A DNA stretch of 64,000 nt, taken from NCBI GenBank assembly GCA_042691655.1, contig CP170506.1, positions 3,782,001 to 3,846,000 of the forward strand. The letters are read 5' to 3'. Positions 8,206-18,210 of this stretch are shown one piece after another (within the stretch, counting starts at the first letter, position 1; every line of letters starts with the position of its first letter). The position numbers and the translations under genes were made by a program. This DNA is from UBA695 sp042691655 (GTDB lineage Bacteria > Verrucomicrobiota > Verrucomicrobiia > Chthoniobacterales > Chthoniobacteraceae). Below the pieces are notes generated by a model. That model made no database searches. It was not told the DNA's origin and saw nothing but the letters and a program-made list of their open reading frames with translations.

Positions 8206-8886
8206 TCAGTTCTTAAAGAGTTCGACTTTGTCGGCCCGGTCGAGGTTACAGGCATTGGCTTCGTCGGTGTCGATGTGGACTTCGAGCTTGAAGCTCGGGT
8301 CAACGCGCACGAGCACGTCGTCGAAGCGGGTGGAGCAGTCCTTGGCGGTGACTTTCAGCGTAATTTTGTCCAGGTGCTTGACGCCGTAGAAGTTGGCATC
8401 CTCGGGGGACATATGCGCGTGCCGCCAGGCACGGATGACGCCGTTTTTCATTTCGATCATCCCCTTGGGGCCCATGATGTAGCAGCCGGGGGTGTCTTTA
8501 ATGTCGCCGGAGGCGCGGACCGGGACTTCGATGCCCAGAGAAACGGCGTCGGTAAGGGCGAGTTCAATCTGCGTGAGGTTACGACAAGGGCCGAGGATGC
8601 GCAGATTCGGGATAATGCGCTTGCGCGGCCCGATTAGCGTAACCGTCTGCTGCGAGGCGAATTGGCCCTCCTGGTAGAGCCACTTATGCACGGTGAGCTT
8701 GGCTCCTGCTCCAAAGAGAGTTTCGAGATTCTCCGGGGAAATGTGCATGTGGCGGGCCGAGCTATTCACCACGAGCACGGGTGCGGGGCCTTTAGGGGCG
8801 CGGCTGCCGAGCTGGCTGGAAAGGGCCTCTCGCACAAGGGCTTCAATGGAAGCGCGACAGGGGGCTGAGGGAGATTCTGCTGTCAT
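8206..8886 (-). CDS. pduL: Phosphate acyltransferase PduL of a microcompartment
   Basis: A 226-residue PduL phosphotransacylase that exchanges CoA for phosphate on the acyl product of the aldehyde dehydrogenase. Zinc-ligand motifs are SARHMHIS (His46, His48) and RHAHMSPEDA (His156, His158), one in each half of the duplicated beta-barrel fold. Residues 11-26 (RASIEALVREALSSQL) form an amphipathic helix, a likely encapsulation peptide. It is the first gene of the operon and has no strong Shine-Dalgarno sequence. It regenerates CoA in the compartment lumen. Confidence 0.94.
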   Translation of the reverse strand: MTAESPSAPCRASIEALVREALSSQLGSRAPKGPAPVLVVNSSARHMHISPENLETLFGAGAKLTVHKWLYQEGQFASQQTVTLIGPRKRIIPNLRILGPCRNLTQIELALTDAVSLGIEVPVRASGDIKDTPGCYIMGPKGMIEMKNGVIRAWRHAHMSPEDANFYGVKHLDKITLKVTAKDCSTRFDDVLVRVDPSFKLEVHIDTDEANACNLDRADKVELFKN

Positions 8887-8930
8887 GTTCTTGCGGTTAA
8901 AGTTTCGGAGGGGAGAAAAGCGAACGCGTT

Positions 8931-8952
8931 ATATGATTGAGTTCAGTCATAT
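8931..8952. promoter_or_regulatory. Palindromic candidate operator upstream of pduL
   Basis: ATATGATT, six bases, AGTCATAT: a 22-base inverted repeat with seven of eight arm positions paired. It overlaps the proposed -10 element of the microcompartment promoter, where a repressor would block transcription. No regulator gene lies in the operon, so the binding protein is unknown. Confidence 0.5.
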
Positions 8953-8973
8953 CAAAATCGCACTTTACGTCAA
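8946..8973 (-). promoter_or_regulatory. Candidate sigma70-type promoter of the microcompartment operon
   Basis: On the minus strand TTGACG (8973-8968) and TATGAC (8951-8946) are separated by 16 bases and lie about 60 bases before the pduL start. This is the only long gap between coaX and the operon. The match is good at -35 and moderate at -10. Confidence 0.5.
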
Positions 8974-9053
8974 CGCATTTTTCGAGTTTTTTGATTGGCC
9001 TCGCGCATTTAATGACCGTTTGCGCGCGGGAAAAAGCCGTAAGTCGGCCCTGA

Positions 9054-9860
9054 TTAGTCTTTTAGGTTCAGGTTCCCGATGATCCGCAGGCCTTCCAGGG
9101 TCAATGACGGGTGGACCTGCTGGACCTCCGGCAGCCGTTCGGCGATAAGATCGGCATATCCCCCGGTGGCGATGACGTGCAGCAATCGCCCGATCTTCAT
9201 TTCGCGCCGGATCTCCTCCAAAATCTGCCGCACCAAACCGCGATAGCCGTAGACCGCTCCGGCAAGCATGGCCTCAACGGTCGAGCGCCCGATGGCCCGC
9301 ACGGGTTCGGTCAGGTCGATTCGCGGCAGGAGGGCGGTGCGCTGGTAGAGGTAGTCGGTCATCGACTCCAGGCCCGGGGCGATGACGCCGCCCACGTAGG
9401 TCGGCACGCGTTTGGGCGCGGAAATGATGTCAAAGGTGACGGCGGTGCCAAAATCGATCACGATAATCGGTGCGCCGTAAAGCGCCGCCGCGCCCGCCGC
9501 GTTGGCCAGCCGATCCGCGCCGATGCTGGCGGGCTTGGGGTAGTCCACGGCCACGCCGAGCTTGGTTTTATGACTGATCTTGATCAAGCGCGGCTTGGCC
9601 TGCCGCCGCGTCCAGGCGAGTGCGCGGATTTCCTCGAAGAACTCGACGACGGCCGCCTCGGCATCGGGCACGACGCTGGAGAGCACCACGCCCTTGAGAA
9701 TCTCGCGTTTGCCGAGCACATGGCGCAGGGCGGCGGCGGTCAGCTTGGCCGTGGGAATGCGGGCCGGTTCACCAGCCAGGGCGTCGCGGGAAGCGGCGGC
9801 CACCTTGGTGAAGGAGTTGCTGATGTCGATTAAAAGATAGTCGAACACAGAGGAGGGCAT
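9054..9860 (-). CDS. coaX: Type III pantothenate kinase
   Basis: A 268-residue CoaX-type kinase that phosphorylates pantothenate in the first step of CoA synthesis. The N-terminal phosphate-binding motif is LLIDISNSFTKVA, where most CoaX proteins have D-x-GNT. Conserved GADR (with the catalytic Asp), DFGTAVTFD and GGVIAPG follow in order. The length is usual for the family. It is on the same strand as the microcompartment operon, but 167 bases and a candidate promoter separate them. Confidence 0.92.
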   Translation of the reverse strand: MPSSVFDYLLIDISNSFTKVAAASRDALAGEPARIPTAKLTAAALRHVLGKREILKGVVLSSVVPDAEAAVVEFFEEIRALAWTRRQAKPRLIKISHKTKLGVAVDYPKPASIGADRLANAAGAAALYGAPIIVIDFGTAVTFDIISAPKRVPTYVGGVIAPGLESMTDYLYQRTALLPRIDLTEPVRAIGRSTVEAMLAGAVYGYRGLVRQILEEIRREMKIGRLLHVIATGGYADLIAERLPEVQQVHPSLTLEGLRIIGNLNLKD

Positions 9861-9928
9861 CGCTTGGGTATGCCTTGGAGGGCGGGAGGCGTCAATCTTA
9901 TCCCCGCGCGGGGGCTAGGCGCGGATTA

Positions 9929-10387
9929 CTAGGCTTCCTGGTAACAGAGCAGAAAGACGATGATGCTGCCGACGTAGCACGCCAGCCCGATGACCAGCAG
10001 GGTGATCGAAAGGACGAAGAAACGCGTCTTGCGATTGCGGTTGCGGACGATCCCCTCCAACGTATCGGCATCCGTAGCGCCCTTGAATTGCGTGGTCCAG
10101 CGGACCGAGAGCGTCTGGATGAGCGTAAAGGCAGTGGAGAGCAGCACGATGAAAATCCCCACGGCCAGCATCCAGCGGGCAAGCGCGTTGGTCGCAGCGA
10201 TCTTCGGGCCCGAGAAGCCGGTGATCGTCAGCACCAAGGTGGAGAGGCTCAGCAGCAGTTGGGAGCGCCCCTGGAGCACGTTGAACTGATTGGCCAGCAC
10301 ATTCAGCGCCCCGGCCATGCCCGTCGGCCCGGGATGGTAGGAGAGGAGCGCCTCGACTTCTTCGCGTTCACTCAGGAGGTTGGACAT
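9929..10387 (-). CDS. Small membrane protein with three predicted helices, function unknown
   Basis: A 152-residue protein from the ATG at 10387 (MSNLLSEREEVEALL). The frame is open to 10531, but the extra residues are unlike a protein start. After a soluble N-terminal stretch there are hydrophobic segments at about 42-62, 68-92 and 122-148, with a charged loop rich in Arg/Lys between the last two. I do not recognise a family. It lies just upstream of coaX (68-base gap) and may be co-transcribed with it. Confidence 0.7.
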   Translation of the reverse strand: MSNLLSEREEVEALLSYHPGPTGMAGALNVLANQFNVLQGRSQLLLSLSTLVLTITGFSGPKIAATNALARWMLAVGIFIVLLSTAFTLIQTLSVRWTTQFKGATDADTLEGIVRNRNRKTRFFVLSITLLVIGLACYVGSIIVFLLCYQEA

Positions 10388-10433
10388 CGCGGGCCAGTTT
10401 CGCCTCGTCCCGATTTTCCAGCAAGCGAAATAC

Positions 10434-10451
10434 CCCGCTTGAACCGCCGCC
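10434..10451. repeat. 18-bp direct repeat, left copy
   Basis: CCCGCTTGAACCGCCGCC occurs here and again, identical and in the same orientation, at 10890-10907. The pair brackets a 438-bp AT-richer segment that holds one small gene. Confidence 0.7.
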
Positions 10452-10463
10452 TTCAACCTTTGG

Positions 10464-10772
10464 TCAGTTTTCGGAAAGATCACTCCAGCCAGCAAGCACA
10501 ATGCCCTGTTCCCGAAGTTTCGTATCCACATCCCTGTAAAATATCAGCTCTTCCTCTGAAACGTGGTCGAAGGTCAGAGGTTGCTCCGCATCGACAAATT
10601 CGAAAAAGGCGATTACTCTTTTCGAATCCTCATCATCCGGGTCTTCTTGCAGTTTTTTTTGGGCAGTACTCAAATAAATTCTAGGCCCCTTTTCGCGACC
10701 TGAAAAACTGTCTTTCAAATCAGCATCCGAGACTTTCGATGCCCAGTAAACTAATTGGTTAAATAGATGCAT
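10464..10772 (-). CDS. Acidic 102-residue protein of unknown function
   Basis: Starts MHLFNQLVYWASKVSDADL and is rich in Asp and Glu, with no signal peptide, membrane helix or familiar motif. Base composition is visibly lower in G+C than the flanking coaX-side genes and tex. An 18-bp direct repeat lies on either side of the gene, suggesting it arrived as a separate piece. Its stop is 76 bases upstream of the membrane-protein start on the same strand. No function can be assigned. Confidence 0.55.
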   Translation of the reverse strand: MHLFNQLVYWASKVSDADLKDSFSGREKGPRIYLSTAQKKLQEDPDDEDSKRVIAFFEFVDAEQPLTFDHVSEEELIFYRDVDTKLREQGIVLAGWSDLSEN

Positions 10773-10889
10773 GGTATTTGGCTCCCTTTCTTGTTTTAGT
10801 CTTCACAGTTATGTAATACACCAACCGGTACATATTACAAGCAAAAAGAAATCACAACCATTCAGAGAGCAATGAGGGGAACACAACCT

Positions 10890-10907
10890 CCCGCTTGAAC
10901 CGCCGCC
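10890..10907. repeat. 18-bp direct repeat, right copy
   Basis: Exact second copy of the repeat at 10434-10451, located 40 bases before the tex start. Confidence 0.7.
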
Positions 10908-10947
10908 CCCGATCATGTAACCATTTCTACCTTTCGCAAACCACTTC

Positions 10948-13290
10948 ATGGACCCAATTTCTTCCGCACCGACCTCCCCGATCCCTCCCCGGCATCTCGA
11001 AACCATCACCCGCGAGCTGAATCTGCAACCGCGCCAGGTCATGGCCACCGCACTGCTCCTCAAAGAGGGCGCGACGGTTCCCTTCATCGCCCGCTACCGC
11101 AAGGAACTCACCGGCACGCTCGACGAAGTGGCCATCGCGGCCATCCGCGACCGCATGGAGAAGCTCTCGGAACTCGACTCCCGGCGCGAGGCGATCCTGA
11201 AATCCCTCGATGAGCGCAAGCTCCTCACCGCCGAGCTGAAAGCCTCCATCGACAAGGCCGAGACCATCACCATCCTGGAGGACATCTACCTCCCCTTCCG
11301 CCCGAAGAAGCGCACGCGCGGCACCATCGCCAAGGAGCAGGGCCTCGAACCGCTGGCCGATCTCCTCTTCGCCCAGGAGGCCGCCACCGACCCGCGCGCC
11401 GCCGCCGAGCCCTTCCTGGAAAAAGCCAAGACCGCCGAGCCGCCGCTCGCCACCGTCGATGCCGTGCTGGCCGGGGCCCGCGACATCCTGGCCGAGCGCA
11501 TCAACGACGACAAAGACGCCCGCGCCAAGCTGCGCGCCGTCTACCACAGCGAATCGACGCTTTACTCGAAGGTCTTCCCTGGCAAGGAGACCGAGGGGGC
11601 GAAATTTAAAGACTATTTTGACTGGAACGAACCGGCCCAGAAGGCCCCCTCGCACCGCATCCTGGCCATCCGGCGCGGCGAGAAGGAGGGGTTCCTGATG
11701 ATGCGCATTTACCCGCCGGAACCCTCGGCGGTCGGCACGCTGGAGCCGCTTTTCGTCAAAGCGCGCAACCCGGCGGGCGACCAGGTGCGCCTGGCCGTTC
11801 AGGAGAGCTACAAGCGCCTGCTCGGGCCCGCGATGGAGACGGAAATCCGCATGGAGCTTAAGCGCGTCGCCGACGAAGAGGCGATCCGCGTTTTCGTCGA
11901 TAACCTGCGCGAGCTGCTGCTTGCCGCGCCGCTCGGCCAAAAGAGCGTGCTCGCCATCGACCCCGGCTTCCGCACCGGCTGCAAGGTGGTCGTCCTCGAC
12001 GCCCAGGGCAAGCTGCTCCACCACGACGTGGTCTTCCCGGAGCAGGGCGCGCGCGCCGCCGCCGAAGCCGCTGAAAAGCTCCAGGCCTTCATCAAGCATT
12101 TCAAACTCGAAGCGGTCGCCATCGGCAACGGCACGGCGGGCCGCGAAACGGAGGGCTTCCTGCGCAAGCTCGGCCTGCCGCCCTCCATCCCCATTCTGAT
12201 GGTCAACGAAAGCGGCGCTTCCATCTACTCCGCCAGCGACGTGGCCCGCGAGGAATTCCCGGACCAGGACATCACCGTGCGCGGCGCGGTCTCCATCGGC
12301 CGCCGCCTCATGGACCCGCTCGCGGAATTGGTCAAAATTGATCCAAAATCCATCGGAGTCGGTCAATATCAGCATGATGTCGATCAAACCGCGCTCAAGA
12401 AAAGCCTCGATGACGTGGTGGAAAGCAGCGTGAACAAGGTGGGCGTGGAACTCAACACGGCCTCCAAGCAACTGCTAGCCTACGTCTCCGGCATCGGGCC
12501 CTCGACGGCGGAGGCCATCGTCGCCTTCCGCAACGCCAACGGGGCCTTCAAGTCCCGCCAGGAGCTGCTCAAGGTGCCCCGCCTGGGGCCCAAGGCGTTC
12601 GAGCAAGCGGCGGGCTTTCTCCGCATTCGCAATGCCGAGAACCCGCTCGATGAAAGCGCGGTGCACCCGGAGAGCTACGGCATCGTCGACGCCATGGCGC
12701 GCGACCTCGGCTGCTCGGTGCGCGACCTGATCAAAAACGAGCTTTCCCGCAAAAAAATCGCGCTCAAGAACTACGTGACGGACAAAGTCGGCCTACCGAC
12801 CTTGAACGACATCCTCGGCGAACTGGCCAAGCCGGGCCGCGACCCGCGCCAGAAGTTCGAGGCGTTTTCGTTCACCGAGGGCGTGGAGAAAATCACCGAC
12901 CTCAAGCCAGGCATGAAGCTGCCGGGCATCGTCACGAACGTGGCGGCGTTCGGGGCCTTTGTCGATATCGGCGTGCACCAGGACGGGCTCGTTCACGTGA
13001 GCCAGCTTTCGGATAACTTCGTGAAAGATCCAGCCGACGTGGTGAAAGTGCAGCAGCGCGTCACCGTGACGGTGATGGAGGTGGACCTCGAACGCAAACG
13101 CATCGCCCTTTCGATGAAGAGCAAGCCCGACCTCACGGGCGGGCGCTCATCCGGGGGCTCCGGGGGCCAGCGCGGCAACGGCGGCGGACAGCATCCCGGT
13201 TCGAGGCCTCCACAGGGACGCAACTCCGGCGGTGGCGGCGGCGGGTTCGACTGGTTTAGCGCGGCGGTCACGAAGGGCACGAAGCACTAG
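10948..13290 (+). CDS. tex: Transcription accessory protein Tex, RNA-binding S1 protein
   Basis: A 780-residue Tex protein, close to the usual length. The N-terminal Tex domain has VPFIARYRKELTG and ITILEDIYLPFRPKKRTR. The YqgF-like RNase H fold begins near LAIDPGFRTGCKV, then a helix-hairpin-helix region (GIGPSTAEAIVAFR). An S1 RNA-binding domain (LPGIVTNVAAFGAFVDIGV) is followed by a Gly-rich low-complexity tail. Tex binds RNA and influences transcription and RNA turnover. The Gly/Arg-poor but Gly-rich tail of about 40 residues is longer than in many homologues. Confidence 0.95.
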   Translation: MDPISSAPTSPIPPRHLETITRELNLQPRQVMATALLLKEGATVPFIARYRKELTGTLDEVAIAAIRDRMEKLSELDSRREAILKSLDERKLLTAELKASIDKAETITILEDIYLPFRPKKRTRGTIAKEQGLEPLADLLFAQEAATDPRAAAEPFLEKAKTAEPPLATVDAVLAGARDILAERINDDKDARAKLRAVYHSESTLYSKVFPGKETEGAKFKDYFDWNEPAQKAPSHRILAIRRGEKEGFLMMRIYPPEPSAVGTLEPLFVKARNPAGDQVRLAVQESYKRLLGPAMETEIRMELKRVADEEAIRVFVDNLRELLLAAPLGQKSVLAIDPGFRTGCKVVVLDAQGKLLHHDVVFPEQGARAAAEAAEKLQAFIKHFKLEAVAIGNGTAGRETEGFLRKLGLPPSIPILMVNESGASIYSASDVAREEFPDQDITVRGAVSIGRRLMDPLAELVKIDPKSIGVGQYQHDVDQTALKKSLDDVVESSVNKVGVELNTASKQLLAYVSGIGPSTAEAIVAFRNANGAFKSRQELLKVPRLGPKAFEQAAGFLRIRNAENPLDESAVHPESYGIVDAMARDLGCSVRDLIKNELSRKKIALKNYVTDKVGLPTLNDILGELAKPGRDPRQKFEAFSFTEGVEKITDLKPGMKLPGIVTNVAAFGAFVDIGVHQDGLVHVSQLSDNFVKDPADVVKVQQRVTVTVMEVDLERKRIALSMKSKPDLTGGRSSGGSGGQRGNGGGQHPGSRPPQGRNSGGGGGGFDWFSAAVTKGTKH

Positions 13291-13360
13291 GCAGTTCCGT
13301 CCCGGTCATGCCCCGGCATGCCTCCGATCCCTGTTCTGAACGGACAGAGGAGGAGAGGCT

Positions 13361-13738
13361 ATGCAACAGAACGTATTTCTCGCAAGCGCGCTGGCGGCCG
13401 GGCTTTGGCTCGGTCTTCCGGCGACGGGCCAGGCCCAGGGGCTGCAACTCAAGCCGGGCTGGAACTACGCCATCGCCTTTCCTGACAACGGAAATGGCAA
13501 CGGCGGCGGCGGCCCCTCGGGCAACGGCAACGGTAACGGCGCGCCCGCCCAAAATCCGAACAACTCCGCCACCAAAGGCGTGGCGCTCTACAAGGTGCTC
13601 GGCGCGGCGGATCAGAACTGGTACCGTGTGCGGCCCATCGCGCGCAGCCCGCAAGGGGCGCTCATGCCGATCCCGGGGAGCGCGGAGCTGTGGGTGAACC
13701 TCAGCTACGCGATGTGGGTGCAGGAAGTGATGCGGTAA
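13361..13738 (+). CDS. Secreted 125-residue protein with a Gly/Asn-rich insert
   Basis: Begins with a signal peptide (LASALAAGLWLGLPATGQAQ, cleavage likely after AQA). The mature part has a low-complexity stretch of Gly, Asn and Pro (about residues 44-68) flanked by hydrophobic/aromatic segments ending in YAMWVQEVMR. An AGAGGAGAGG-like purine run just before the start can serve as ribosome binding site. No family is recognised. It follows tex by 70 bases and could be co-transcribed. Confidence 0.65.
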   Translation: MQQNVFLASALAAGLWLGLPATGQAQGLQLKPGWNYAIAFPDNGNGNGGGGPSGNGNGNGAPAQNPNNSATKGVALYKVLGAADQNWYRVRPIARSPQGALMPIPGSAELWVNLSYAMWVQEVMR

Positions 13739-13747
13739 GCGGGCGGT

Positions 13748-13909
13748 TTATCCGCCCAGGTATTCCCGGAAGCGCCACACGAGCCAGATGCACAGGAGCG
13801 ACCCGACGGCGCTGCCGAAAAGCGCCGTCCAGATGCCCACGTACGCCCCCGCCCACCAGCCAACACCTCCGCCCACGTTCAGGGCGATAAAGACGTGAAA
13901 CCTCGGCAT
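13748..13909 (-). CDS. Small membrane protein of 53 residues
   Basis: An ATG at 13909 opens a 53-codon frame ending with TAA at 13748-13750: MPRFHVFIALNVGGG, then alternating Gly/Ala/Trp-rich hydrophobic segments and the end WLVWRFREYLGG. The product is almost entirely hydrophobic with a basic C-terminal flank, consistent with one or two membrane helices. It lies between the convergent secreted protein and ispA; its start is 21 bases after the ispA stop on the same strand, so it could be the last gene of the ispA transcript. Family unknown. Confidence 0.6.
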   Translation of the reverse strand: MPRFHVFIALNVGGGVGWWAGAYVGIWTALFGSAVGSLLCIWLVWRFREYLGG

Positions 13910-13930
13910 GGGGGGCGCAACAAAAGAGGG

Positions 13931-14815
13931 TTAGTATTCCCGCTCCAGCAGGTACGCGCCGATGGCCCGGAGCGTGTCCGCCGTTTTGCCCAGCGGTTTG
14001 AGCGCGGAGAGCGAGGCGTCCGTAAGGCGGCGGGCTTCCTTGCGGGATTTCTCCAGGCCGAGGAGCGCCGGGTAGGTGGTTTTCTGCGCGGCAACGTCCT
14101 TGCCCGCGCTCTTGCCGAGCTTCTCGCTGGTCTGGGTGACGTCCAGGATGTCGTCGATCACCTGGAAGGCTAGGCCTAAGTTTTTGCCAAACCCGGTGAG
14201 AGCCTCCAGCTTTTTGGGCGTGGCGTTGGCGCTCATGCCGCCAAGGCGGATGGAGGCGGTCAGCAGCGCGGCGGTCTTGGCTTCGTGGATAAATTTCAGG
14301 TCGCGCAGCGTGGCTTTCTTCCCCTCGCCTTCGAGGTCGGCCACCTGGCCCGCGATGAGCTGGCGGCTCCCGGCGGCCTCGGCCAGTTCGCGCACGAGGG
14401 CGGCGGTGGGGTAGCGCGCGGAGCCCGCCGAGGCGGTGAGGACTTCAAAGGCCTGGGTCAGCAGCGCGTCGCCCGCCAGCACGGCAATGCCTTCGCCATA
14501 CACTTTGTGGCTCGTCGGGCGGCCCCGGCGGAAATCGTCGTTGTCCATGCAGGGAAGGTCGTCGTGGATCAGCGAATAGGTGTGCAGACACTCCACGGCG
14601 CACGCCGCGGGCAGCGCCGCCTCCAGTTCGCCGCCGCAGGCCTCCGCTGCCGCGAGGCAGAGCACGGGCCGCAGCCGCTTGCCCCCGGCAAAGAGGGAGT
14701 AGCGCATGGCCTTGTGAATCGTGGCGGGTTTGACGGTGGCTTTGGGGAGAAACCGGTCGAGCGCCCGGTCCACAATGGCGCTCCGCCCGGCGAGGTATTC
14801 CTTCAATTCGATCAT
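13931..14815 (-). CDS. ispA: Farnesyl/geranyl diphosphate synthase
   Basis: A 294-residue short-chain polyprenyl diphosphate synthase. The first Asp-rich motif is DDLPCMDND followed by RRGRPTSHK; the second is DDILD in FQVIDDILDVTQ. KRLRP near the N-terminus binds isopentenyl diphosphate. The spacing DDxxxxD in the first motif fits bacterial farnesyl diphosphate synthases of the IspA type. It condenses dimethylallyl and geranyl diphosphate with isopentenyl diphosphate for quinone and cell-wall lipid carriers. Confidence 0.94.
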   Translation of the reverse strand: MIELKEYLAGRSAIVDRALDRFLPKATVKPATIHKAMRYSLFAGGKRLRPVLCLAAAEACGGELEAALPAACAVECLHTYSLIHDDLPCMDNDDFRRGRPTSHKVYGEGIAVLAGDALLTQAFEVLTASAGSARYPTAALVRELAEAAGSRQLIAGQVADLEGEGKKATLRDLKFIHEAKTAALLTASIRLGGMSANATPKKLEALTGFGKNLGLAFQVIDDILDVTQTSEKLGKSAGKDVAAQKTTYPALLGLEKSRKEARRLTDASLSALKPLGKTADTLRAIGAYLLEREY

Positions 14816-14867
14816 GGGGCCTCATTTGAAAGAACCCCGGGCCGCTTGGCAACAAGGAACTCCCGGG

Positions 14868-15950
14868 TCACTTCAACTTCCGGCGTTTTTTCGGCCCGGG
14901 AAGCTCCCGCCGCCTCCGATAGCAGGGGGCTTTGCAAATCAGTTCGATGCCGCCGGGGTCCAACCGCCGGAACACCACCTCGGCTCCGATCACCCGGCTG
15001 CGGTGGTGCATTACGGGGAATTCCCCCCGGGCCCACTCCTCCAGGTTCACGTGCTCGGGAAACGCCTCACCATCGTCCCGGACGCAAAGCGCCACCCCAT
15101 CGGGCAGCGCGGCAATGCGGATCAGGAGCCGCCGGACCCCGACGCGGCGCGCGGCGCTCTGCACGGCCTCCTGGACGATGCGGAAAAGGTACATGGCCGT
15201 CTGCGCGGGGACTTCCAGTCGGACGGCCGGGGCCTGCACGGCGCAGGAGACCTTGTGCTGAAGCCCGACAAGCTCGGCCAGGTCCCGCAGGGCCTCGACA
15301 AGCCCCGCGCCCTGCTCCAGATGGGCCACCGAAAGGCTTTTCTCCAGGGTCCGGACTTCGCTGACGACCTCCTTGACCAAGCGCGTGATCTGCTTGGCAA
15401 ACCGGGCCTGTTCCAGCCCGGCCCTGGCCAGTTCCTCGTAAAGGACGTTGCCCAAGAGCGAGATGCCCACGAGGTGCTGGCAAAAGTTCTCCCGCAGTTC
15501 GTGGCCCAGGCGCTCTTTTTCGTGGTCGCTGGTATCGATGATTTCCCGCTCCTCGTCGCGAGCATGGGTCAGCTCGCGCACGATGCCAAAGACGGCGTCG
15601 CCCGGACGTTTGCCGCCCTGGCAGAGGCCCTTGGTCACGCTGAAAAAGCGCACGCCTCGGGGCGAGGGCAGGACGAACTCGAATTTCCGGGGCTCGCCGT
15701 CCATCAGGATGTCCTCGTTTTGCTCCAGCACCACGGCGGCCAGTTCAGGCGGTTCAAGGAGCGCTGCCGAGGACTCGGTGAGGTCCTCCCCGCACCTGCC
15801 CGCGAGCGCGGCGAAAGCGGGGTTGGTCAGCTTGAATATTCCCCTCCGGCCACAAACAAAGACCGGGTCTGGAATGCCGCTCAATACGGAAAGGTTTTGA
15901 TTCCGCCGCTTCGGTTTCTCCGCTCTGGTGTGCTGCTCCTCCATGGGCAA
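14868..15950 (-). CDS. PAS-containing sensor kinase-like protein with degenerate catalytic motifs
   Basis: A 360-residue cytoplasmic protein. An N-terminal PAS-like domain (about 22-130, IPDPVFVCGRRGIFKLTNPAF) is followed by a NarL-type dimerisation helix and an ATPase-like domain (about 240-345). In the dimerisation helix the expected phospho-acceptor in E-L-H-D is Arg153 (KERLGHELRENFCQHL). The N-box Asn is replaced by Ser265 (EAVQSA). DDG (292-294) is kept, but the second glycine box is not recognisable. It looks like a histidine-kinase relative that may not phosphorylate. No response-regulator gene is adjacent. Tail is rich in Arg and Lys. Confidence 0.75.
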   Translation of the reverse strand: MPMEEQHTRAEKPKRRNQNLSVLSGIPDPVFVCGRRGIFKLTNPAFAALAGRCGEDLTESSAALLEPPELAAVVLEQNEDILMDGEPRKFEFVLPSPRGVRFFSVTKGLCQGGKRPGDAVFGIVRELTHARDEEREIIDTSDHEKERLGHELRENFCQHLVGISLLGNVLYEELARAGLEQARFAKQITRLVKEVVSEVRTLEKSLSVAHLEQGAGLVEALRDLAELVGLQHKVSCAVQAPAVRLEVPAQTAMYLFRIVQEAVQSAARRVGVRRLLIRIAALPDGVALCVRDDGEAFPEHVNLEEWARGEFPVMHHRSRVIGAEVVFRRLDPGGIELICKAPCYRRRRELPGPKKRRKLK

Positions 15951-16063
15951 ATATCGCTCAAAGCCTGGAACCCGAAAGACCGCGAATGTAGGGGAATCCC
16001 CTAAATTTCACGGCCCCTCCCGGCACCGTCGCTTTCACGTATGCCGGAGGGGTTCCTCGCGGG

Positions 16064-18097
<2,034 letters not shown>

Positions 18098-18210
18098 ATA
18101 GGTCCCACCGTGTCGGAACGCCATTGCCCCGCAAGGTGCGTGGGGCAAACTTAGGCGAACTCCCGCAATGGTCAAGAACCGCTTACGGGGAGATTTTCGG
18201 AAGGAGGCAT

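Noticed and set aside
13741..13757. GGGCGG-TTTAT-CCGCCC hairpin as a terminator of the secreted protein gene
   Set aside because: No T run follows in either direction and the stem overlaps the last codons of the 53-residue gene.
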